From the NCBI GenBank assembly GCA_035565355.1, contig DATMSM010000035.1:1-19903 (forward strand): a stretch of 19,903 nucleotides of DNA. The letters are read 5' to 3'. Position 1 is the first letter of the stretch. The number at the start of each line of letters is the position of its first letter. The translations under genes and the position numbers were made by a program. The notes beneath the pieces are model-generated. The model was not told where the DNA came from and did not search any database. It was given only the letters and a program-made list of their open reading frames with translations. Source of the stretch: Ga0074130 sp035565355 (lineage in GTDB: Bacteria; Pseudomonadota; Gammaproteobacteria; Burkholderiales; Rhodocyclaceae). Below, one piece after another: positions 7,730 through 13,797 of the stretch.

Positions 7730-9049
7730 CTATTCCGTTGGCTGGATATTGAAGCGACGGCGATTCCAGGCACGCCAGGAACGGCGGAGATTGAACAGCG
7801 AGACCGTGTAATAGATACCCTTGAAGACGGCGAGCGATTTCCAGATCGGCGTCTTGCCGAAGATATCGCCGGCCAGTACCGACAGCAGCGCCTCCTTGAC
7901 CCGGAAGATATTGCGCGGTCCCATGAAGAGCTCGCGCATGGTCGGATTGGTGACGCGGTAGATAAACCAGGAAAACTCCTTCGGCCCGCGCTTCATCTGA
8001 CGGTCGAAAGCCTTCAGCGCGGCGGCCTTTTCGGCCGGCTTGCGGAAAATGCGGTCCACCGTCTCGGCCGCCGCCACGCCGCTGTTCATCGCCAGCCATA
8101 CACCGGACGAGAACACTGGGTCCACAAAGGCAAAGGCATCGCCGAGCAGCAGATAGTTGCTGCCCGAACTGCGGCTTGCCGAATAGGAAAAGTTCGCGGT
8201 CGCCTCGGCCTCATGCACAATCTCGGCGCCCTGCAGACGCTCGGCCAGCGCCGGGCACATGGCGATGCTGTCCTGCAGGAACTGCCCCAGCGAGCGGCCG
8301 TTGCGCGTCTTGAAGTAATACGGCCAGGTCACCATGCCGATGCTGGTGACGCCGTCCATCAGCGGAATGAACCAGAACCAGCCGTGCTCGAACCAGAAGA
8401 TAGTGATATTGCCTTCGGCCTGCCCTTCGTGGCGGCGCGCGCCGCTGAAATGCGCATACACCGCCGCGCTGTTGTGGCGCGTATTGCGCTGCTTGATCTG
8501 AAACTGGTTGGCCAGCACGGTGTCGCGGCCCGAGGCATCGATCACAAAGCGCGCGCGCCATTGCTGCTGCGTGCCGTCACCCGCCTGGGCATTAATCAGC
8601 GCACCGGCATCGTCCGGCAGGAACTCCACGCCGGTAACCTTGCAGTTCTCATGCACCTCGGCGCCGCACCTGGCGGCATTGCGGATCAGAATTTCGTCAA
8701 ACTCGGAGCGCCGCACCTGATAGGCGTAAGGCATGGACTTGTCCCAGGCATCGGCAAACTGAAATTCCTGGGTATGGTCATGCCAGGGCGAGACAAACTC
8801 GGCGCCCCACTTCTGCATGCCCACCGCCTTGATCTGATCGGCCACGCCCAGGCGCTCGAGCAGCGGAATATTGGCAGGCAGCAGCGATTCGCCGATGTGG
8901 AAGCGCGGATGCTGGCACTTCTCCAGCAGCACCGTGCGATACCCCTTCTCCGCCAGCAGAGGCGCGACGGTCGAGCCGGCCGGGCCGCCGCCGATCACCA
9001 GCACGTCACATTCATGCAGCATCGGAGACATCTCGACAGGACTATTCAT
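7730..9049 (-). CDS. FAD-dependent halogenase-like oxidoreductase (tryptophan-halogenase superfamily)
   Basis: A 439-residue flavoprotein predicted to use FADH2, O2 and a halide to halogenate the aromatic ring of the polyene or its starter. The N-terminal FAD motif G-G-G-P-A-G-S is at 20-26, G-E-S-L-L-P at 53-58, and the halogenase signature W-x-W-x-I-P appears as W-F-W-F-I-P at 224-229. Lys80 in M-Q-K-W-G-A-E-F sits where the halamine-forming lysine lies in phenol and pyrrole halogenases. The second FAD motif G-D-A-F-A-F-V-D-P follows near the middle of the C-terminal half. Xanthomonadins are brominated and their locus carries a halogenase, which fits this context. A plain monooxygenase or geranylgeranyl-reductase-like enzyme is the alternative, but the W-x-W-x-I-P motif argues against it. 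First gene of the minus arm; GAGG lies about 10 bases before ATG 9049. Confidence 0.9.
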   Translation of the reverse strand: MNSPVEMSPMLHECDVLVIGGGPAGSTVAPLLAEKGYRTVLLEKCQHPRFHIGESLLPANIPLLERLGVADQIKAVGMQKWGAEFVSPWHDHTQEFQFADAWDKSMPYAYQVRRSEFDEILIRNAARCGAEVHENCKVTGVEFLPDDAGALINAQAGDGTQQQWRARFVIDASGRDTVLANQFQIKQRNTRHNSAAVYAHFSGARRHEGQAEGNITIFWFEHGWFWFIPLMDGVTSIGMVTWPYYFKTRNGRSLGQFLQDSIAMCPALAERLQGAEIVHEAEATANFSYSASRSSGSNYLLLGDAFAFVDPVFSSGVWLAMNSGVAAAETVDRIFRKPAEKAAALKAFDRQMKRGPKEFSWFIYRVTNPTMRELFMGPRNIFRVKEALLSVLAGDIFGKTPIWKSLAVFKGIYYTVSLFNLRRSWRAWNRRRFNIQPTE

Positions 9050-9125
9050 TGGGGATCAGCCTCAGGCCGGAACGCGGCAGACTCCATGCGCCCGCACGGC
9101 CTTGATAAAGGTCTATAGGGGGCGA

Positions 9126-9154
9126 ATTATAGCGCCGCGCCCTGCCCGGCCCAA
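9126..9154 (-). promoter_or_regulatory. Sigma70-type promoter of the halogenase operon
   Basis: On the minus strand, TTGGGC (9154-9149) and a perfect TATAAT (9131-9126) are separated by 17 bases. Transcription would begin near 9119, leaving a leader of about 70 bases before ATG 9049. A short inverted repeat CAGT-N4-ACTG (9155-9166) sits right above the -35 box and could be part of an operator. Confidence 0.65.
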
Positions 9155-9182
9155 CAGTCCGAACTGCCTAAAGACAGGCGCA

Positions 9183-9863
9183 TCAGGCCGGGATCAGCCG
9201 CCGCTGGCGGCGATAGCGCAAGGCCAGCGCGCCCATCACCGCACCCAGCAGGACGCCGGCTGCCACATCGACAAAGACATGCTGCCGGATCGCCATGGTC
9301 GAGTAGACGATGCCGATGCACCACAGCCAGTTGACACGGCACAGCCACAGCGGCGCCCCCACTTCGCGCAGGATGGCCGCCAGCCACAGCGCGGAATACA
9401 CCGCCGTCGCGACGTGCAGTGAAGGGCAGGCATTGCCCGCCGCATCAATGCCCTTTAACAAGGGAATGCTGGCGGCGCCGGCCCAGCCGGCATCGGCCGC
9501 AGGCACGGCGGTGGGCCACAACAGAAAGAACATCACGCCGATCAGACACACCCCGCCCACCCAGGCCGCGTGCCACAGCAGATCGGGTAAGGTCTTGAGC
9601 AAGGCCGTCGGCAGCGAGACATACACCCACAAGGAGAGATACAGCGGCAGCGCCGCTGGCACGAAAGCCAGCCAGCGATCCACCCAGGTCAGCGGCATCA
9701 GCTGCACCGGGTAGAACGGATTGTTGAGCAGGTAGAAGTACAGCCAGAAGAAGGACGTCATGAAGAGCGTCGTCCCCACCGCCTTGAGCCAGGCAAACGT
9801 CACGAACCGGCGCGCCAGCTCCTGCCACCAGGCGTAGCCGTAAGAATCAGGTTTAAGCATCAA
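9183..9863 (-). CDS. PAP2-family membrane phosphatase
   Basis: A 226-residue polytopic membrane protein with about 6 hydrophobic segments. PAP2 signature parts are C-P-S-L-H near residue 145 and S-T-M-A-I-R-Q-H-V-F-V-D near 190, giving the conserved His of motif 2 and the Arg-His...Asp of motif 3. The K-x6-R-P of motif 1 is not evident, as in the diverged PAP2 subfamily. The enzyme would remove phosphate from a lipid phosphate such as phosphatidic acid or undecaprenyl diphosphate on the periplasmic side. It is upstream of the halogenase promoter on the same strand, separated by 133 bases, so it is probably transcribed partly on its own. Its substrate in this locus could be the lipid carrying the polyene; that is inference. 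Start ATG 9863 has no strong Shine-Dalgarno, and the Met one codon downstream is an equal choice. Confidence 0.85.
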   Translation of the reverse strand: MMLKPDSYGYAWWQELARRFVTFAWLKAVGTTLFMTSFFWLYFYLLNNPFYPVQLMPLTWVDRWLAFVPAALPLYLSLWVYVSLPTALLKTLPDLLWHAAWVGGVCLIGVMFFLLWPTAVPAADAGWAGAASIPLLKGIDAAGNACPSLHVATAVYSALWLAAILREVGAPLWLCRVNWLWCIGIVYSTMAIRQHVFVDVAAGVLLGAVMGALALRYRRQRRLIPA

Positions 9864-9999
9864 TAAGAATCGTGTGAACTGCGGAACAGACAGCCGGCAA
9901 AGCGTCCGTTAAGAACCGTAGTTTGACATACCACCCGCAACAACTTTCGACGGCCTCTGCATACTGCACTACACAGGTTCGCCGTCATAGATACCGGAA

Positions 10000-10926
10000 C
10001 TAGGCTTTGAAATAACGCCAGCCACCTCCGCGTGTCATCTTTGCAAGATACATCGCACTGTCGGCCTGTGCCATCAGCACGGCAGTCTCGACTCCATCCA
10101 GGGGGAAGAGTGTCACGCCGATGCTCACCGACAAGGCCACATCACGCACACCCAGCGAAGTAATCGCCGCAACCTCTGCGACCACACGGTCCAGCGTCTG
10201 ACTGCACTCTAGCCTGTCCTTGAGCCCCCAGAGCAGGATGACAAACTCGTCGCCGCCGACCCTGGCCACAGTATCACCCTGGCGCACGGCACCGGCCATG
10301 CGCCTGGCAACCTCAATCAAGGCCTGATCGCCTGCTTCATGACCGTACGTATCGTTGATCGCCTTGAAGCCATTTAGATCGAGATAGCAGATCGCCACCA
10401 TCAGTCCTTTGCGCTGCGCCTGCGCCATGGCTTGATGCAAGCGATCCAGGAGCAAGACACGGTTCGGCAGCCCAGTCAGGTCGTCATAGTTAGCGCTTTT
10501 TTCCAGCCGCTCCTGCTGAATCTTTGCCGAGGTGATATCAGCCTGGATAGATAAATAGTGAGTGATCTTCCCCTGCCCATCATGTATCGCCGATATATTC
10601 ATCCGACATGCATACAGGGTGCCCGTGCTGTGCCGGTTCCACAACTCGCCCGTCCATTGGCCAGTCTCGTGAAGCGAGTCATACAGGGCGGCATAGAATT
10701 CCGCCCCCTGCAAGCCGGAACTGAATATCCGAGGAGACTTTCCGAGAAGTTCGCTTCTTGAGTATCCGGTCAGCTGGCATAAGGTTGGATTGACCTCAAC
10801 AATGCGCTCGTCCGAATCCGTGATGCAAAGCCCCTCGCTGGTGTTGCTGAACATGGCATCTGCGATACCGAGCCTGAGCTCCACAGGCCAGGCATTGGAC
10901 ACCGAGGATATCGGGCGGTCGTTCAT
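10000..10926 (-). CDS. PAS-GGDEF diguanylate cyclase
   Basis: A 308-residue soluble protein that would make cyclic di-GMP from two GTP in response to a PAS-sensed signal. The PAS domain spans about residues 17-135 (S-N-T-S-E-G-L-C-I-T-D-S-D at its start, followed by a PAC-like end), then D-D-L-T-G-L-P-N-R opens the GGDEF domain near 148. The active site G-G-D-E-F is intact at about 224-228, and the product-inhibition site R-Q-G-D lies exactly five residues before it, so feedback inhibition is expected. No membrane segment is seen. ATG 10926 is chosen because GGAGG is 7 bases upstream; a TTG one codon earlier is also open. Confidence 0.93.
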   Translation of the reverse strand: MNDRPISSVSNAWPVELRLGIADAMFSNTSEGLCITDSDERIVEVNPTLCQLTGYSRSELLGKSPRIFSSGLQGAEFYAALYDSLHETGQWTGELWNRHSTGTLYACRMNISAIHDGQGKITHYLSIQADITSAKIQQERLEKSANYDDLTGLPNRVLLLDRLHQAMAQAQRKGLMVAICYLDLNGFKAINDTYGHEAGDQALIEVARRMAGAVRQGDTVARVGGDEFVILLWGLKDRLECSQTLDRVVAEVAAITSLGVRDVALSVSIGVTLFPLDGVETAVLMAQADSAMYLAKMTRGGGWRYFKA

Positions 10927-10996
10927 CAAGGCGCCTCCAAGAAGAACGGACAGGCCGCCGCATTTAGTCTATGTTTCGACAGGATAGAGACGCCGC

Positions 10997-11377
10997 TCAG
11001 CCGTCGAAATCACGGGGAACCGCCGCAGCAGTCTGTTTCCCGTATTCCGCGCCATCTTCCTCCCCGACCCCGGTCAGACGACTAACTGCATCATAGAAGT
11101 CGATGATGTGCGTGATCGCCTGCTGTCGCTGCAGACTATCCATAAGCTTGATCACCTCCCAGACAGCGCCTTCGGAGTCTCGGGTATGGTGGGTGCGCAT
11201 CTCTCGCATGAAGGTAACAAAGTGGCGCCGGACCTCAGGTGGCAGGTCGCGCTCGGGGTTAATCTGGGACAAATTGAAGATAATCGCGCTCTCCAGACGT
11301 TGCTTCTGATCCGAAGCCCCGGCCAGAGTATGTACAGCCGCGTGCAGGCTTTGCCAGCCTTGAGCGTACTTGTTCAT
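10997..11377 (-). CDS. Hypothetical 126-residue protein
   Basis: I do not recognise the family. The start at ATG 11377 is supported by GGAGG 8 bases upstream; a longer frame to 11518 lacks such a site and its first 47 residues look like non-coding translation. The protein has no signal peptide or membrane segment. It is mostly helical and charged, with H-F-V-T-F-M-R-E-M-R-T-H-H near residues 52-64, an acidic stretch near 105 and a polar C-terminus. It ends 70 bases upstream of the PAS-GGDEF gene on the same strand, so it may be cotranscribed with it and could be a small cytosolic partner; nothing in the sequence proves that. Confidence 0.72.
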   Translation of the reverse strand: MNKYAQGWQSLHAAVHTLAGASDQKQRLESAIIFNLSQINPERDLPPEVRRHFVTFMREMRTHHTRDSEGAVWEVIKLMDSLQRQQAITHIIDFYDAVSRLTGVGEEDGAEYGKQTAAAVPRDFDG

Positions 11378-11530
11378 ACCAATTCCCTCCAGAAGGTGCG
11401 CGCGCCGACAAGGCCAGCACCAACGCACTTCATGATCCAGCTTAGCAAGCGGAAACCTGCCTGCCGGAAACCCGCTAACACCGAACCTTGAGCTACGGCG
11501 CGGGTCAAAACAATGCACTATGCGAAAAAC

Positions 11531-11538
11531 AGGAGGAG
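11531..11538 (+). promoter_or_regulatory. Near-perfect Shine-Dalgarno of the DUF2789 gene
   Basis: AGGAGGAG lies just before ATG 11542, with 5 bases between the AGGAGG core and the start. It selects this start over the in-frame ATG at 11488, which has no ribosome binding site. Confidence 0.8.
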
Positions 11539-11541
11539 CCC

Positions 11542-11772
11542 ATGGGCAGAGCCACTATCGATATGAGCAGCCTGTTTTCTCAGCTGGGCTACGCGAATGA
11601 TGTCGCCTCGATTCATGCATTCATCGAAGCAAAAACCCCGTTGGCCAGCGCCGTGAAACTGCATGAGGCCGCATTCTGGTCGGCCTCCCAATCTGCCTTC
11701 CTGCGCGAAGCCTTGCTCGAAGACGCGGACTGGGCCATCGTAGTGGACGCCCTTAACGCCGCGTTGCGCTAG
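11542..11772 (+). CDS. DUF2789 family protein
   Basis: A 76-residue cytosolic protein matching the small DUF2789 family of proteobacteria: an N-terminal S-S-L-F-S-Q-L-G-Y segment, then H-A-F-I-E-A-K-T-P-L, E-A-A-F-W-S-A-S-Q-S-A-F-L-R-E-A-L and the terminal E-D-A-D-W-A-I-V-V-D-A-L-N. The whole length is the usual family length. The function of DUF2789 is not known. It is divergent from the 126-residue hypothetical gene, with 164 bases between the two starts. Confidence 0.85.
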   Translation: MGRATIDMSSLFSQLGYANDVASIHAFIEAKTPLASAVKLHEAAFWSASQSAFLREALLEDADWAIVVDALNAALR

Positions 11773-12039
11773 GCAACGCACGAGGCATCTTGCTGTCATC
11801 GTAACAGCCAGCACAAGGTCAGGCTGGGCGGAGCCAGATCAAATTAATTGTTCATCACGCAGCTTATGCAGGAGCGCCTGCATCTCTTTGCATGCGTATC
11901 CCCGCGCACGGACTTTGCGCCTATACTCAGGGCACTTCTGGCATGCCCCGTTTCCCCTCCGGCAAGCCAAGCTCTCGGATTCGACCGAGCCTTCCCTTGC
12001 GACGAGAGGCCTTGAACTGTCGTCGCCGCTACGCGGGTT
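11773..12039. other. Sparsely coding stretch between DUF2789 and the crp-like gene
   Basis: With 12040-12344 this forms a 572-base space. In this left part I see no tRNA, no clear promoter and no convincing gene. On the minus strand a frame that follows a TAG stop runs open from the end of the candidate at 12040 down to TGA near 11842. It holds a Cys-rich piece and a helical, charged C-terminal end, but has no ATG with a ribosome binding site. It may be a gene remnant. Confidence 0.4.
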
Positions 12040-12195
12040 CTACCAGTGTTCGTAGCACTTCTTTCTCAGCGCGCCTTTCGGTAGCACCTTTCGGCGGCAG
12101 TCGGTGCATTGCCGCAACACGCCCCAACCGCAACGATGCATGACGACCGCCAACAAAACACTCAACTGGATCGCCTGCCCAAGGAATCCATACAT
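12040..12195 (-). CDS. Possible 51-residue Cys-rich single-pass membrane protein
   Basis: A small frame downstream of the crp-like gene on the same strand. Residues 1-21 form a hydrophobic segment (M-Y-G-F-L-G-Q-A-I-Q-L-S-V-L-L-A), followed by C-x2-C at residues 30-33 (Q-C-T-D-C-R-R-K) and a third Cys at 47 (K-K-C-Y-E-H-W), a half zinc-ribbon-like pattern with many Lys and Arg. GGAGG lies 13 bases before the ATG, a poor spacing, and the protein matches no family I know. The membrane-then-basic order and the non-random composition are the only support. It could be a chance frame. Confidence 0.35.
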   Translation of the reverse strand: MYGFLGQAIQLSVLLAVVMHRCGWGVLRQCTDCRRKVLPKGALRKKCYEHW

Positions 12196-12268
12196 CGGCT
12201 GACCGCGCCCTCCACCCGCTTCCTCCGCATCGAGGCTGCAGGCGGACTGGGCGTATTGATGTGGGCCC

Positions 12269-12283
12269 CCCGGCACGGCCGGG
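12269..12283 (-). terminator. GC-rich hairpin downstream of the crp-like gene
   Basis: CCCGGC and GCCGGG pair around a 3-base loop about 60 bases after the crp-like stop. There is no T-run after it, so termination here is only a possibility. Confidence 0.25.
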
Positions 12284-12344
12284 TGCGTAAAACAAACGTC
12301 CCTTAAGCGCTGCTCGGCGATAGCGAACTGAAGCCCTGCACGAC

Positions 12345-13052
12345 CTATGCCGGCAACAGACGCCGATATTCCTGCTGCACCACCGCATAGCACTCGCACA
12401 CACGCTGCTCCAGTCCGGCACGGTCGAGCAGGCTGATACGGCCACGGCTGTAGCTGATCAGGCCTTCGCTCTGCAGGCGCCCGGCCGCCTCGGTCACGGC
12501 CTCGCGGCGCACACCCAGCGTGTTGGCGATCTGCTCCTGGGTCATCAGCAGGGTTTGATCCGGTAGCAGATCGAGGCGCAAGAGCAGCCAGCGACACAGC
12601 TGCTGGTCCAGCCGATGATGCCGATTGCATACTGTGGTCTGGGCCATCTGCGTGAGCAGCGATTGCGCATAGCGCAAGGCCAGGTACTGCAGCGTGCCAC
12701 CAAGCGCAAACTCGGCCTTGAGCGCATGCGCCCTGAGCCGATAGGCGTGCCCGGCATGCTGCACGATGGCGCGACTGGTCGTGCTCTGCCCGCCCATGAA
12801 CAGTGAAATGCCCACCATGCCGTCATTACCGATCACCGCTGTTTCGGCAGCGCTGCCGTTCTCCATCACATACAGCGTGGACACAATGCCGGAGGTCGGG
12901 AAGTAAAGTCCGTCGAAATCGCTGCCCGGCTCGCACACGACCCAGCCTGCAGGCATGGCCACCGGCTCAAGCATGGGAAACAGGGATGCCTGCTCAAGCG
13001 GCGCCAGGGCCGCGAGGATACGATTCTGCAAGGGATCGGGAATTATCGGCAC
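12345..13052 (-). CDS. Crp/Fnr-family transcriptional regulator
   Basis: A 235-residue DNA-binding protein with an N-terminal cyclic-nucleotide-binding-like beta-barrel (about residues 15-135), a long dimer helix (about 125-150) and a C-terminal winged helix containing M-T-Q-E-Q-I-A-N-T-L-G-V-R-R-E-A-V-T near 168-185. The G-E...R-S residues that hold cAMP in Crp are not present; the matching region reads G-G-Q-S-T-T-S-R-A. It also lacks the N-terminal Cys cluster of Fnr. The ligand is therefore unknown and may not be cAMP. The start is a GTG at 13052 with GGGGAAAGG upstream at proper spacing. It is monocistronic or followed only by the possible 51-residue gene, and begins downstream of the terminator of the BON-domain gene. 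Confidence 0.92.
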   Translation of the reverse strand: MPIIPDPLQNRILAALAPLEQASLFPMLEPVAMPAGWVVCEPGSDFDGLYFPTSGIVSTLYVMENGSAAETAVIGNDGMVGISLFMGGQSTTSRAIVQHAGHAYRLRAHALKAEFALGGTLQYLALRYAQSLLTQMAQTTVCNRHHRLDQQLCRWLLLRLDLLPDQTLLMTQEQIANTLGVRREAVTEAAGRLQSEGLISYSRGRISLLDRAGLEQRVCECYAVVQQEYRRLLPA

Positions 13053-13139
13053 AGCGTGACCTTTCCCCGCAGGGTGTCAGAGCGCCCTGCCATCAGACCG
13101 CGTCCTCACCTTAACACGCACGATCCAGCACGCCCAAGC

Positions 13140-13177
13140 AAAAACGGCGGTGCCCGACCAAAGACCGAGCACCGCCG
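13140..13177 (-). terminator. Intrinsic terminator after the BON-domain gene
   Basis: On the minus strand CGGCGGTGC pairs with GCACCGCCG (9 base pairs); an inner stretch can extend the stem with wobble pairs, and TTTTT follows (13144-13140). It starts 19 bases after the stop codon of the BON-domain gene and insulates the crp-like gene from it. Confidence 0.85.
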
Positions 13178-13196
13178 CTGCGCTATTGCGCGGAAG

Positions 13197-13604
13197 TTAC
13201 TTGGGTGCTGCGGGTGCTGCGGGCAGATCCGCTGCAGGTGCCGCAGGCAGCTCAGCCGGTGCAGCGGCAGGTGCCGGTGCTGCAGCCTCTTCCCTCTTCA
13301 CCGTCTTGTCATCCACGCTCTTGACGCCCGTCACAGCCCGGGTCACTGCCAGCGCGCGGTCAAGCTTGGAATAGGAATCGAAGCCGCCGCTCAGCTCCAC
13401 CACGCCCGAGTGCGCGGCCACGTTCAGGTTGATGTCCTTGGTTTCCGGATCAGCCGCCAGCGCAGCCTTGACGTTGCTCGTCAGCACGCTGTCCTCAACC
13501 ACGGGAACCGCAGTCTCTTCGTGCTTGCTGCAGGCGGCCAGCGTTGCCGACAAGGCAAAGATGGCAAGACACTTCAGGGCAAAGCGGGAGTGTTGCTTAT
13601 TCAT
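13197..13604 (-). CDS. BON-domain lipoprotein
   Basis: A 135-residue exported lipoprotein. The signal sequence ends in the lipobox L-A-A-C with Cys25 as the acylated residue. The next residues (S-K-H-E-E) give no Asp at position +2, so outer-membrane sorting is expected. One BON domain fills about residues 36-103 (D-S-V-L-T-S-N-V-K-A-A-L-A-A-D at its start, then G-V-V-E-L-S-G-G-F). BON domains bind phospholipid or envelope components, as in OsmY. The last 30 residues are almost only Ala and Pro, a flexible tail that may reach through the periplasm. AGGA lies 9 bases before ATG 13604. The transcript ends at a clear terminator. OsmY-like proteins respond to osmotic stress, which would agree with the mannitol gene next to it, though a shared control is inference. 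Confidence 0.9.
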   Translation of the reverse strand: MNKQHSRFALKCLAIFALSATLAACSKHEETAVPVVEDSVLTSNVKAALAADPETKDINLNVAAHSGVVELSGGFDSYSKLDRALAVTRAVTGVKSVDDKTVKREEAAAPAPAAAPAELPAAPAADLPAAPAAPK

Positions 13605-13624
13605 TGATTAACGTCCTCGAGGTT

Positions 13625-13652
13625 GGCAAATGATCCCCCTCCGGCATTTGCC
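13625..13652 (-). promoter_or_regulatory. 5'-leader stem-loop with GGA loop upstream of the BON-domain gene
   Basis: GGCAAATG and CATTTGCC form a perfect 8-base-pair stem around a 12-base loop that, in the RNA, contains CCGGAGGGGGAT. The loop holds two GGA triplets. A further GGA lies in the ribosome binding site and one lies just above the stem (GAGAGGATC). This pattern suits a CsrA/RsmA-type target, or a decoy for ribosome binding. Confidence 0.4.
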
Positions 13653-13750
13653 GTAGTGATCCTCTCGGAGTGTGGGCGCCTAAGCGGCCTCGGTCTGTGC
13701 GAAAACGCACATAGGCGCGAATAAGTTACACACCGACATTAGGATTCTGG

Positions 13751-13781
13751 CACCCCTGCCCGACGGATGACGGGAGGGGTG
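13751..13781 (-). terminator. Strong hairpin after the mannitol gene
   Basis: An 11-base-pair stem with one bulged G pairs 13751-13762 with 13771-13781 around an 8-base loop, about 20 bases after the mtlD stop codon. No T-run follows, so it may be a transcript-end stabiliser or a Rho-assisted end. Confidence 0.45.
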
Positions 13782-13797
13782 GTGGCAAGCGCCGGGT

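Noticed and set aside
7472..9118. Plus-strand frame of 548 residues
   Set aside because: Antisense to the halogenase and chorismatase; its residues are rich in Arg, His, Gln and show no domain.
11892..12143. Plus-strand frame of 83 residues
   Set aside because: No ribosome binding site, Arg/Ser/Pro-rich random-looking composition.
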